A stretch of DNA of 64,000 nucleotides from Spirometra erinaceieuropaei (lineage: Eukaryota; Platyhelminthes; Cestoda; Diphyllobothriidea; Diphyllobothriidae): contig CACRXP010000038.1 of assembly GCA_902702965.1 (NCBI GenBank), positions 462,018-526,017 of the forward strand, written 5' to 3'. The notes under the pieces were generated by a model. It saw only the letters and a list, made by a program, of their open reading frames with translations. It had not been told where the DNA came from and searched no databases. Every line of letters starts with the position of its first letter. Within the stretch, counting starts at the first letter, position 1. Positions 34,894 to 45,154 of this stretch are shown piece by piece. The position numbers and the translations under genes are program-made.

Positions 34894-35373
34894 GTGACAA
34901 CAGCGAGCACTAGGTTCAGTCGCCAGCAAAATGTAGTTATAAAAGGAGTACCCGAATCAACGGCAGCAGTACCAAAGGAGAGAGTTAAGCATGGCTTAGA
35001 CCTTCTTCAAGTGTATGCGAAAACTTTGTTAAGAGACGATGAGTCACTAAGTGTTCTCAAAGCATTCCGAATAGGGAAGAGTCAGTCAGCATCCGCTTCC
35101 AATTCCCGGCCTCGACCCCTAAAAGTCATTTTGGAGACTGAAGCACAGGCCCAGCTTCTGTTACAGAGAAAATCATCTCTACGGGGAAAGCATCCTGAAG
35201 TTTTTTTTCAGCCGGATTACGAGCCAAAAGAGCGAATGAAAATGAGAGAGCTGATGACGGAGCTGGAAAAGCGGAGAAACAGCGGCGAAACACACCTAAA
35301 AATCAAGAATGGACAAATAATTCAGGTCCAAAGGACATTTCTCTGGCCGAAGGCCGTCATTCTGACAGCCTAA
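34894..35373 (+). pseudogene. Family A ORF1, C-terminal RRM-like part
   Basis: About 155 codons of the ORF1 protein; the 5' end of the gene is cut off by truncation and the frame opens without an ATG. QNVVIKGVPES and SVLKAFRIGKS flank an RRM-like fold, and RPRPLKVILETEAQAQLLLQ covers the second RNP-like strand. A Lys/Glu-rich helix (KERMKMRELMTELEKRR) follows. ORF1 proteins of this class bind element RNA. The decayed family E copy at about 51383-51850 carries the same order of blocks. Its stop lies 12 bp before the first non-ATG start of ORF2, in a different frame. Confidence 0.7.
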
Positions 35374-35384
35374 CCGATGCAAAG

Positions 35385-38279
35385 GTGCCAACTCCTGAGG
35401 CTGCTCGAACCAGTGGCCGCTGTCTAGAAATCTACTACACTAACTGTCAGAGTATTCTCAACAAGCTAGATGAACTCAGATTACTAGTTTCTGAACAGAA
35501 GCCACACATAATTGTCCTAACAGAGACATGGTTGACTGAGGAAATTAGTAGTAGTGAAGTCAGAATTGAAGGCTACCAACTGTTCCGTTGTGACAGATTA
35601 CACCGTAGAGGTGGAGGCACAGCTGTTTATGTGTCAAATGAAATTGCGTGCTGTCAACGAGAAATATCCGATGGTGCGCCCCGAAATTTTGAAATAATTT
35701 CATGCAAGATATGCATCAAACAATTACCGACACTGAACCTGTGTGTTGTCTATAGGCCTCCCAGCTCGAATGAAATCGCCGATATGGAATTACTTAGTGT
35801 ACTGGAGTTGTTATGTAAGCAGGAGAACTTACTACTTCTGGGTGACTTCAACGCTCCAGGAATAGACTGGAACATTCCCCTAACAAACGCCCCGTCCACG
35901 TCATTTGACCACAAGCTACTTCAACTCTCCCTGAATGAATACCTCATTCAGCACATAAAATTCGGAACAAGAATGAGAGAAGGACAACGATCTAACTGTT
36001 TAGATCTCGTTTTCAGTAAAGAAGAAGGACTCATAAAGGAAGTTACTCCACAACCTCCACTCGGTTTAAGCGATCATATTGCTTTTACCTGCGTGTGCTC
36101 TCTCCTATCCAACCAACAACCAAAAATCAAGACGCGCAGAAATATTTGGAAGGGTGACTTTAACGCAATGAGACGCACTCTTTTGGAGGAAGCCTGGTTG
36201 GTCAACACAGAAGATTCAGAAGAATTTTGGCAATACTTTCGCGGGATTATAGAGCGTCTGATTGATTCCCATTGTCCAATAAAAATGACAAGACCATGTA
36301 TGCGACCGCCGTGGGTCAATCCGACGACAAAAAGGACCATGAAGAAGAAGCAGAGACTCTGGAAAAAGTATTTGCAACTTCGAGATCCAAGGTCACTCGC
36401 CGAATATAAAGATCAGCGCAATAAATGCCGCAAAGAAATACGGGTTGCTAGAACTTCTTTCGAGCGTCGACTGATAGCAGAATCCATTACATGTCCCAAG
36501 AAGTTTTACGGGTACATCCGCAGTAGGAGGAAACATAGGGACGAAATTGCGTGTCTAAAGGATAGCCTCGGAAACTTATTAGTTGAAGGGTCACAGAAAG
36601 TGAGATTACTGTCTCAATTTTTTCAGTCGGTTTTTACGGAGGAGTCCCTAGAAGACAATCAGCAGTTTGAAATGGACCGAGACAGCCGGGAGCTTCAAAT
36701 GCGCCAAAATATTGCCGTCATTAAAACCGTCGCCTTTTCCGTGGAAATAGTCAGACGCGTCCTCAGTCAAATAAAGCCTGATAAGTCTCCTGGACCCGAC
36801 GGAATTCCCGGGCTGATACTTAAGGAGCTATCAACGGAGCTGTCAAAGCCTCTTTCGACTCTCTTTGAGCTGTCAATGAGAACAGGAAGGCTGCCCTCAC
36901 AGTGGAAGACAGCTAACCTCGTTCCATTGCATAAGGGAGGTAGCAGGATGACAGCAAGCAGCTTTCGACCTATTAGCTTAACTTGCCTCCCTTGCAAAAC
37001 GATGGAAGCTATAGTAAAGAACGCTATACAGCAATTTTGTGAAGAAAATAACATCTTACAGGATTTTCAACATGGCTTCCGGAGAGGACGTTCCTGCCTC
37101 TCAAATCTGCTAGCTTGTCTGGAAATCTGGACCAGGGCTCTAGAAGAGGGTTTTGAGGTCGATGTCGTGTACATCGATTTCCGCAAAGCTTTTGACACTG
37201 TCCCACACCAACGTCTTCTTCACAAATTGAGCGACATCGGCATCCGGGGAGATCTTCTGAACTGGATTGGGGCGTTTCTGGTTGGTCGGAAACAACGTGT
37301 CTGTATCGGGGATGATATGTCAGAATGGGTGAGCGTGACCAGTGGTGTGCCTCGAGGCTCAGTTCTGGGACCATTGCTCTTCATCCTTTACGTTAACGAC
37401 AGCCTTCAGGAACTCGACTGCGGCAAAATAATGTTTGCAGACGACGTTAAGCTCTGGCAAGTCATTAAGGGTCAGAATGATCAGAGATCCCTTCAAGATA
37501 ATCTGCACCGACTGCAAGCGTGGTCGAAGAAATGGCTTCTAGATTTAAATGTGGAGAAGTGTGCCGTCCTTCATCTGCGTCCAACCAACTCTCATTAAAA
37601 TGAGAGTCTGAGGACTTATCACCTGAAAGATATAAGGCTCCCCGCAGAATCTTCACAGAAGGATCTCGGGGTTTGGATACAGAACAACCTGAAAGCAACA
37701 CTGCAGTGTCACATGGCTGCAAAAAAATCCGTGGGAGTGCTGCATGCAATAAAAAGGGCTTTCGTAAATTTTGACCAAGACCTTTTTGGGAGAGTTTACG
37801 GCACATTTGTTCGGCCCCACTTAGAATATGGCATACAAGCATGGCGGCCATGGCTGCTAAAGGACCAAGAATGCCTCGAACGGGTACAACGACGTGCAAC
37901 CAAGCTGGTAAACGGTCTAAAAAGCCATTCCTACACAGACAGACTGAATTGCCTTAAGTTATTCCCTCTGTGTTACAGGCAGCAAAGAGGTGATCTTATC
38001 CTCGTCTACAAGATAATACATGGCCTTGAGTATGGACTTAAATTTGAGGACATGTTTCAGTGGCATCTTTCACCCAATCTTCGTGGCCGCTCGATGAAAT
38101 TACGGATAACAATGTCCAGGCTGAATCTTCGTTCCGAGGTTTTCACGCAGAGGGTAGTGGAGAAATGGAACGATCTCCCTCAGTCAGTCGTGGAGGCTAC
38201 ATCCCTGCAACTCTTCAAGAAACGCTTGGATGATTATTTGTGTCCCCTGTTTTCCCTCGACGGTCTGAATCTGAACTAA
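35385..38279 (+). pseudogene. Family A ORF2, endonuclease-reverse transcriptase with one stop codon
   Basis: One frame of 965 codons broken only by TAA at 37596-37598. The APE-type endonuclease lies at residues about 12-235: N20, E47 (TETW), RGGGTAVYV, VVYRPPS, GDFN at 153-156 and SDH at 229-231. The RT lies at about 460-710: SPGPDGIPG, FRPISLTCL, HGFRRGRSC, YIDFRKAFD with catalytic D598, SGVPRGSVLGPLL and FADD at 684-687. The C-terminal part (RVQRRATKLVNGL, RQQRGDLILVYKI) follows the stop. Where A1 has TCATTAAAATGAG, copy A2 has TCATTCTAATGAG, so the stop is a local change. The frame opens at GTG with no upstream ATG, so the true start is uncertain. It would nick target DNA and reverse-transcribe element RNA, but ends early here. 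Confidence 0.9.
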
Positions 38280-38464
38280 TACCCCTGGTCCCCACAAATA
38301 TTTTCTCTGAGACAATGCTACTCAAATGAACCAAATACTGTTTTTATAGTAAATATTTTTGGTTCGTGTACAGTTATTTCTAACGAGCTGACATGTAATC
38401 AATAGGGTTTTCAAAGGCTTTGCCTATTATCCTTACCAAATAAACTGAAAATAAACTGAAACTG

Positions 38465-41015
38465 AAACAGTCGGTCTGTGTAGGATTGGCTATTTAGACC
38501 GTTTACCAGCTTTTTTGCACGACGTTGCACTTGTTCGAGGCATGCTTGGTCCTTTACTAGCCATTGCCGCCATGCTTGTATACCATATTCTGAGTGGGGC
38601 CGAACAAAAGTGCCGTAAACTCTCCCAAAAATGTCTTGGTCAAAGTTTACGAAAGCCGTTTTGATTGCATGCAGCACTCCCATGGCGTTTTTTGCAGCCT
38701 TGTGGCATTGCAGTGTTGGTTTCAGGTTGTTCTCTATCCAAACACCGGGATCATTCTGTGAAGATTTTGCAGGGTGTCTTATATCTTTCAGGTGATATGT
38801 TCTCAGGCTCTCATTAGAATGAGAGTTGGTTGGTTGAAGATGAAGGACGGCACACTTCTCCATATTGAAATCTAAAAGCCATTTCATCGACCACGCTTGC
38901 AGTCGGTGCAGATTATCTTGAGGGGACCTCTGATCATTCGGACCCTTAATGACTTGCCAGAGCTTAACGTCGTCTGCAAACATTATTTTGTCGCAGTCGA
39001 GTTCCTGGAGGCTGTCGTTAACGTAAAGGATGAAGAACAATGGTCCCAGAATTGAGCCTTGAGGCACACCACTGGTCACGTTCACCCATTCTGACATATC
39101 ATCTCCGATACAGACACGTCGTGTCTGACCAACCAGAAACGCCTCAGTCCAGTTCAGACGATCTCCCTGGATGCCGATGGAGCTCAGTTTGTGAAGAAGG
39201 CGTAGGTACCGGACATTTTCAAAAGGTTTTCTGAAATGGATGTACACGACATTGACCGTAATACCCTCTTCGAGTGCCCTGGTCCAGATCTCCAGACAAG
39301 CTAGCAGATTTGAGATGCAGGAACATCCTCTCCGGAAGCTATGTTGAAAATCCTGCAAGATATTATTTTCAGAACAAAACTGCTGCATAATGCTCTTTAC
39401 TAGAGCTTCCATCGTTTTGCAAGGGAGGCAAGTTAAGCTAATAGGTCGAAAGCTGCTTGCTGTCATCCTGCTACATCCCTTATGCAATGGAACGAGGTAA
39501 GCTGTTTCCCACTGTGATGGTAGCCGTCCTGTTCTCATTGACTGCTCAAAGAGAGTCGAAAGAGGCCTTGACAGCTCAGTTGATAGCTCGTTAAGTATTA
39601 GTTCGGGAATTCCGCCGGGTCTGGGAGATTTATCAGGTATTATTTCAATGAGGATGCATCTTATTTCTTCAAGGGAAAAGGCGACGATTTCAATGACGGC
39701 AGTATCTTGGCTCATTTGAAGCTCCCGACTGTCTCGGTCCAATTCAAACTTCTGATTGTCTTCTGAGGACTCCTCCGTAAAAACTGATTGAAAAAACTGA
39801 GACAGTAATCGCACTTTCTGTGGCCCTTCAACTATTGAGTTTCCGGAGCTATCCTTTAGGCAAGCAATTTCGTCCCTATGTTTCCTCTTACTGCGGATGT
39901 GCTTGTAATACTTCTTCGAACATGTAGTGGATTCTGCCATAAGTTGGCGCTCGAAAGGAGTTCTAGCAAGCCGTAATTGTTTGCGGCATTTATTTCGCTG
40001 ATCCTTGTATTCGGCGAATGACCTTGGATCTCGAAGTTGCAAATACTTTTTCCAGAGTCTCTGTTTCTTCTTCATGGTCTTTTTTGTCGTCGGATTGACC
40101 CACGGTGGTCGTGCACATGTCTTGTTATTTTTATTGGACAATGGGCGTCCATTAGACGCTCTTTAATCCCGCGAAAGTAATGCCAGCATTCTTCTGAATC
40201 TTCTGTGTTGAATAACCAGGTTTCCTCCAAAAAAGTACTCCCATTGCGTTAAAGTCACCCTTCCAAATACTTGTGCGCATCTTGCTTTTTGTTTGTTGGT
40301 TCGATAGGAGAGAGCATGCGCAGGCAAAAACAATGTGATCGCTTAAACCGAGTGGAAGTTGTGGATTCACTTCCCTTATGACTCCTTCTTTACTGAAAAC
40401 AAGATCTAAACAGTTAGATCGTTGTCCTTCTCTAAGTCTCGTTCAGAATTTTATGTGTTAAATGAGGTATTCATTCAGGGAGATTTGTAGTTGCTTGTGG
40501 TCAAATGATGTGGACGGGGTGTTTGTTAAGGGAACGTTCCAGTCTATTCCTGGAGCGTTAAAGTCACCCAGAAGTAGTTAGTTCTCCTGCTTACATATCA
40601 ACTCCAGCGCACTAAGTAATTCCATATCGGCGATTTCATTCGAGCTGGGAGGCCGACAGACAACACACAGTTTCAATGTCGGTAATTATTTTATATATAT
40701 CTTGCATGAACTTATTTCACAATTTCGTGGCACCCCATCGGATATTTCTCGCTGAGAGCACGGAATTTAAGTTGACACATAAATCGCTGTGCCTCCTCCT
40801 CTACGTCGAAATCTGTCCCAACGGAACAGTTTGTTGCCTTCACTACTGACTTCGCTACTACATATTTCCTCAGTCAGCAATTCTCTGTTAGGACAATTAT
40901 GTATGGCTTCTGTTCAGAGACTAGGAATCTGAGTTAATCAAGCTTGTTGAGGAGACTCTGACAGTTATTATAATAGATTTGTAGACAGCGGCCACTGATG
41001 CCAGAAGCCTCAGCT
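38465..41015 (-). pseudogene. LINE family A copy A2, main part
   Basis: Older minus-strand copy, closely similar to A1 from its ORF2 start (near 41015) to the C-terminal region (38465). The RT frame (about 38467-40141) is long, but motif A reads YIHFRKPFEN instead of YIDFRKAFDT, so the catalytic Asp is lost; FADD is present. A frameshift near 40145 separates the end of the endonuclease (LGLSDHIVFACA at 40152-40370). More stops occur in the endonuclease (40370-41010). The open frame continues into the antisense of the A1 tail, which is an artefact of the junction. Its 3' end is at 34376-34882. Confidence 0.85.
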
Positions 41016-41235
41016 ATCAAGTCGGGGTGGAAATGGGTCACGGTGAGTTTTATTTCATCCAATTTGTGGAATAAACTCTGCCCCTTTTTGTACATCATTT
41101 TTATGTTACTTGGCTGTTTCGATCTCTGGAAATTGTTTGCTGGTGCTTCTGAATGATAGTTGTTACCGCATATTTTACATGGCGAAACAAGTCCAGTAGT
41201 CGATTTTGGATTTACTGAAGTTTGGCGGAAACGAG
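41016..41235 (-). pseudogene. Family E-like endonuclease start and upstream sequence
   Basis: Minus strand reads GQSLFHKLDEIKLTVTHFHP then DLIA, like an APE endonuclease N-terminus (compare CQSILNKLDELRLLVSEQKP of family A), with CKICGNNYHSEAP upstream. It is joined directly to the start of A2, so two endonuclease starts lie in series. It is likely the 5' remnant of the family E copy interrupted by A2, with the rest of that endonuclease lost. Confidence 0.5.
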
Positions 41236-41239
41236 TGCC

Positions 41240-43461
41240 GGTGCTTCTTATGTCGGAGATGAGGTTGTCCTACCCTTATCCCTTCGCCGAAGGTTGCCCA
41301 GACTTTCTCGGCGATTTCAACCTCAGAACGAAATTTCGGTTCTGTCATTGATTTGTGATATTCTTGAGCGGGATAAGAGATTATCTGAAGAATAACAGCT
41401 AGCCGACGTGGTCCAAATCACTGAAAACCGTTCGTTAAATGTCTCGAAACTTTTCTCCCAAACAGTATAAACTCAAAGAAAGACGCAGCATCCCATCCTC
41501 CGAGACGCTCTTGGAAATCATATAGTTGATGTCCCGTTAACCGCTGATAGCTTCTATGATTTCCTGTCCAAAACGTTTATTGAAGACTCGACCACTCCTC
41601 TTCCGACCATCCAGGCATTGACCGGGCCAGTTATCGAAACTATAGCTTTCACTCTGTGTGATGTGACCGTTGCGATTCGGCGTTTTCGTCAATCTCATAG
41701 TCCGGGACCTGATGGTGTCCCAGCAAGCATTTTAAAAGCCGATGCAAACACGATCTTCCCATCCCTTTTATGCAAGATATTTAATCTCGCTCTGGAAGGC
41801 GAAACTTATCCTACCTTGTGGAAGGAATCACACATTTTGCCCATTCCTAAGCACGCCAAATTTATGTCATTTGATGACCTTCGGCCAATAAACACCCTCT
41901 CCGCAGTTTCGAAGTTCTTAGAGACATTGAGGAAAGATAAGATGATGTGTCACTTAACAGAGAATAACCTACTGAGTGTTGCTCAACACGAATTCATCAC
42001 AGCTCGGTCTTGTGTTAACTGTCAACCCTCTCCCCTTGACTACGTTCTCCAATCTAGGGACATTAGTTGTGCACTTTACACAGTCTATTTCGATTTCACT
42101 AAGGCTTTTGACCGTGTTGACCATGCTCGTCTTCTCTTGAAACTGGCCTCTTTCGGAATATGTGAGACACTTTTGAATCTTATATCCTCTTACCTGGGCA
42201 GTCGTACACAACGAGTCAAGATTTCCAATGCTATCTCCAAATCCACAGGTGTGAGCAGTGGAGTCATTAAGGGCAGTGTACTCGGCCCACTTTTATTCTG
42301 CCTTTTCGTTAATGATGTACCCGATTTATTTCAGAATGGTAAGCCTTTCATGTATGCCGATGATCTGAAAGTTGCTTATCGATATAAGGCGGCAGATCGT
42401 GACATCGTGCTTGAACTCCTAATGAGCGACCTACAGGCCTTTGCCCAGTGATGCCGCACATGGCGTCTTTCTCTTTCTTGGCATACATGCTCAGTCATGG
42501 TGGTTGGCGACGACCGCCAACCTCAACTAAGCATTCATGTTCACGCCATAAATGAGCCCGGGGTTATTAAAGCTCTGGGCGTATCATACTCCAGGAGCCG
42601 CAATCCGTCGGAGCACTGTGCCTTGATAGTCTCCAAAGCACGCAGAACGACCGGGTTTATACTCCGAAACTTTAAAACTAGTGACATTAAAATGCGCTTT
42701 TATAACATGTACGTTAGACCTGTCCTGGAATACTGTTCGGTTTTATTTAGCCTCATGCATGCTGCTGAGCGGAAGAAGATTGAATTCGTTGAACATTTTT
42801 TACAAAGAGAGTGTTAACCCTGGAACACGGACATTTGTCTTACCAAGAACGTTGGCGTCTTGCAGGCCTTGATCCTTTATTTTTTCGTAAATTATAAAAG
42901 TTAGTATTTTTGCTATTTAGGCTTATACATAATCGAACCCTTAATCCACTCACTACTTTAAGCCATCATACTTACCCCAGACGTAATAGTCACCATATGG
43001 TCCTTTTATTTCTTCTTCTGTCACGTATTGTTCAATGTCGTTGGTTCTTTTCTATAAATGTAATAGCCATTTGAAATAAACTACCCAGAAGTATGAAAAC
43101 TGCAGAATTGTCCTTTTCCTTATGAGAGCAATTACTCGACTTTTGCATTCAGAAAAGCCCCCACAAATGTTGGCTGCTGAATCCACTGATCGACTGTATC
43201 GTAGCGATGGCGTTTGTGGTCTCTCACCACTATGAACGGTCTCATCAGGGAAAATTTTTTTGGCCAACAGCGACAGCTGTTCTTCGGCGCTTCTAGGTGG
43301 ACTAACCATAACTTCATGAAAGCAATTGGTGACTGATAATGTCCGATACCGTGCAACCCCTCCCTTCTTGACGATCGAAAGCTTGTCGACAACAGTTTTT
43401 TTCTTCTGAACACTACTCCATAAAATCACCATCAACTATATTTTTATTCCTTTTCCACAGG
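41240..43461 (+). pseudogene. LINE family B copy B2, 5'-truncated
   Basis: Plus-strand copy matching the intact B element from about 46045 onward. The frame at 41618-42451 carries SPGPDGVPASILK, YFDFTKAFDRVDH, SGVIKGSVLGPLL and MYADDLKVAY, so RT motifs are intact. It ends at TGA 42449-42451, where the intact copy has a Trp codon. The C-terminal frame continues at 42497-42817 (MVVGDDRQPQLS, SKARRTTGFILRNF), then shifts. The 3'UTR runs to CACAGGAG at about 43461 and then stops; its remaining part appears to be at 48329-48413, beyond the inserted intact B element. Confidence 0.85.
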
Positions 43462-43774
43462 AGTCAAGGTCAAGGCGCGCAGCTCAATTTCAAAGATAAG
43501 TGAAGCTCTGCATTTATCTGGATATTCTTAAGTAATTAATGCTGTTTTTTACTTGAGTCCGTTTTAAAAGTCGCCTTTCTATATAAGGTAAAATTTTTTC
43601 CCGGTTTGTTTGACAGTCTGGCAAAATAGTCGTATTTTGTAAAAAATCCATTGTAGTGAATCCTTTCCCTACTACGGCTCTCTAGTTTTCGTAGTAAAAA
43701 ACAGTAATACTTGCTACTCAGTGCGCGTTTCCGTTGTGATCCTTCTTCTGTAACGAAAAACTTTTTTGTCTGTA

Positions 43775-45154
43775 ATGCCCCGCAGAGCACGTGCTAAAAG
43801 GCGAAAGCTTGCGGCCTCCCCGCCGTCTCTCTGTGCTAAAATCGTGACTAAGGACATGGCAGACGCCAGCGTATGTTCTTCGCCGTCTGCAGATCTGATT
43901 AACTCACAAATTCCTTTAGTACATGTAGAACCTCTCGACCCTTCAGTAGTCCAAAAATACGCCTCTGCTAGTCGTAGCAGGCCATCAGCCGGCGAAATAA
44001 TCGATCAGCTGATTTATAGAGACATAAACAGCACTTCTGAAAAAGTGCTTGAACAAGCTTTTAAACTTATTGGGATAATAAGTTCGGAAACTGAGGAACG
44101 AATTAAACGCAAGCATAATTTCGTACTGCGAAACATTCCGAACCACTTATCTGCTATGGAGGGAGCGCATTTGTTCCTACAAAGTTGTGGCTTGAGTTTT
44201 AGTGTCGCACAAGCTAAGCGACTTCGCTCGCTTAGTCGTAATGCGCCGATACTAGTTACCCTTTTCTCCATGATAGAAGTCGATTTTATCTTTTCAAGTA
44301 GGGAGATGACTAGAGACTTCTGCCGTAAATGGCGCTGCTCCGTTTCGCCAGACCTCACACCCCTGCAGCGAAGACTGAATAACCTAAAATCGGCAAAAAC
44401 CAACACCAAGATAATGACACCTACTGTCAGTCTGAATATGTCCTCTACAACACCACCTGCGGCATCTGCAAGTCACGGCATATTCAATTCCGTAGGGAGT
44501 TCGACTACTTTTAATGCTGACCTCTTTAAACACACCACCACGCCTGGTATAAACACGCCTCTATCGACTCCCTCAGCAACCCCTAGTAAGCCTAAGTATG
44601 TGCCTAAGTCAAAGGCAAATCCAATTGCTGTCTCAGCCACTCGGACACCCAATAAATCCAGCACCAGTATAAAATGTTTTCCTCCACAATCGGCGAACAG
44701 TGCCTCAAATACCCCGACTCAAAACGTAGCGGGTTCGCAACTGCCCCCCAGCCCTCATATCGAGGCAGTTAGGCCGAATATGCCGATTTTCCCACCGTTT
44801 AATAGACCTCTTGTTCCAATGGAAGCAATGCGTCCCCCACCCCCTAACTTGTTTCCTCCATGGCCGTTTTACCAATTTATTCCTCATGATAATGTCCATA
44901 CTGAATCAGTTAATTCATCCGATCCTCAGTTTCGTCCCGGCGGGAATACGTTGCAGTATCTGCCCCGCGGATTTCCAGCTGAAAATAACTTAGCTAGCAA
45001 TGGTTACCAGTTTACCTGCCCGTCATTCCCTCCCCCAAGTCCTACCCCTCTTTATCCACGTCAGAATTTTTTGATGTCACAAAATTTTTTGCAGAACCGG
45101 ATGGTTGCATCCGGACCGTTTGCTCCGTGGGCGACCCAGAACTGGACGATGTAG
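43775..45154 (+). CDS. Family B ORF1, RRM-like protein with Pro/Ser/Thr-rich tail
   Basis: 459 codons from the first in-frame ATG at 43775 (the open frame begins slightly upstream at a TTG). A basic N-terminus (MPRRARAKRRK) is followed by an acidic/neutral segment, then a helix ISSETEERIKRKHN and an RRM-like region at residues about 110-205: NFVLRNIPNHL, AKRLRSLSRNAPILVTLFS, DFCRKWRCSVSPDLTPLQRR. Residues about 206-459 are low-complexity and rich in Pro, Ser, Thr and Asn. By analogy with other ORF1 proteins it binds element RNA and accompanies ORF2 protein in a ribonucleoprotein. Its 3' end overlaps ORF2 by more than 60 bp and holds a candidate frameshift signal. No frame break is seen. Confidence 0.8.
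   Translation: MPRRARAKRRKLAASPPSLCAKIVTKDMADASVCSSPSADLINSQIPLVHVEPLDPSVVQKYASASRSRPSAGEIIDQLIYRDINSTSEKVLEQAFKLIGIISSETEERIKRKHNFVLRNIPNHLSAMEGAHLFLQSCGLSFSVAQAKRLRSLSRNAPILVTLFSMIEVDFIFSSREMTRDFCRKWRCSVSPDLTPLQRRLNNLKSAKTNTKIMTPTVSLNMSSTTPPAASASHGIFNSVGSSTTFNADLFKHTTTPGINTPLSTPSATPSKPKYVPKSKANPIAVSATRTPNKSSTSIKCFPPQSANSASNTPTQNVAGSQLPPSPHIEAVRPNMPIFPPFNRPLVPMEAMRPPPPNLFPPWPFYQFIPHDNVHTESVNSSDPQFRPGGNTLQYLPRGFPAENNLASNGYQFTCPSFPPPSPTPLYPRQNFLMSQNFLQNRMVASGPFAPWATQNWTM
45082..45114 (+). promoter_or_regulatory. Candidate -1 programmed ribosomal frameshift signal
   Basis: In the ORF1 frame the heptamer A AAT TTT (45082-45088) fits X XXY YYZ. After an 8-nt spacer comes a perfect 7-bp stem, CCGGATG (45097-45103) with CATCCGG (45108-45114), around a GTTG loop. 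A -1 slip puts ribosomes in the ORF2 frame, which is open from 44998. ORF2 has no in-frame ATG before its first catalytic residue. Read from the sequence; activity is inferred. The decayed copy near 58040-58090 keeps part of the stem but not the heptamer. Confidence 0.6.

Larger units (their letters stand above)
34883..38464 (+). mobile_element. LINE family A copy A1 (CR1-like), nearly intact, nested in A2
   Basis: Plus-strand non-LTR retrotransposon starting inside ORF1 (5'-truncated) and running to a short-repeat 3' tail, AATAAACTGAAACTGAAAC, near 38440-38464. It contains an ORF1 part, a nearly intact ORF2 with one stop codon, and about 185 bp of 3'UTR with AATAAA. Left and right flanks join to restore a continuous minus-strand family A copy with about 2 bp (TC) shared, which marks the insertion site. 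Confidence 0.85.

Noticed and set aside
38411..38466. C-terminal end of the long minus-strand RT frame
   Set aside because: These codons read into the antisense of the A1 3' tail; an artefact of the nested junction.
45127..45129. GTG at 45127 as the ORF2 start
   Set aside because: The frame is open upstream to 44998 and the old copy B3 keeps the upstream residues (FFAEPD..C), so coding likely begins earlier, by frameshift.
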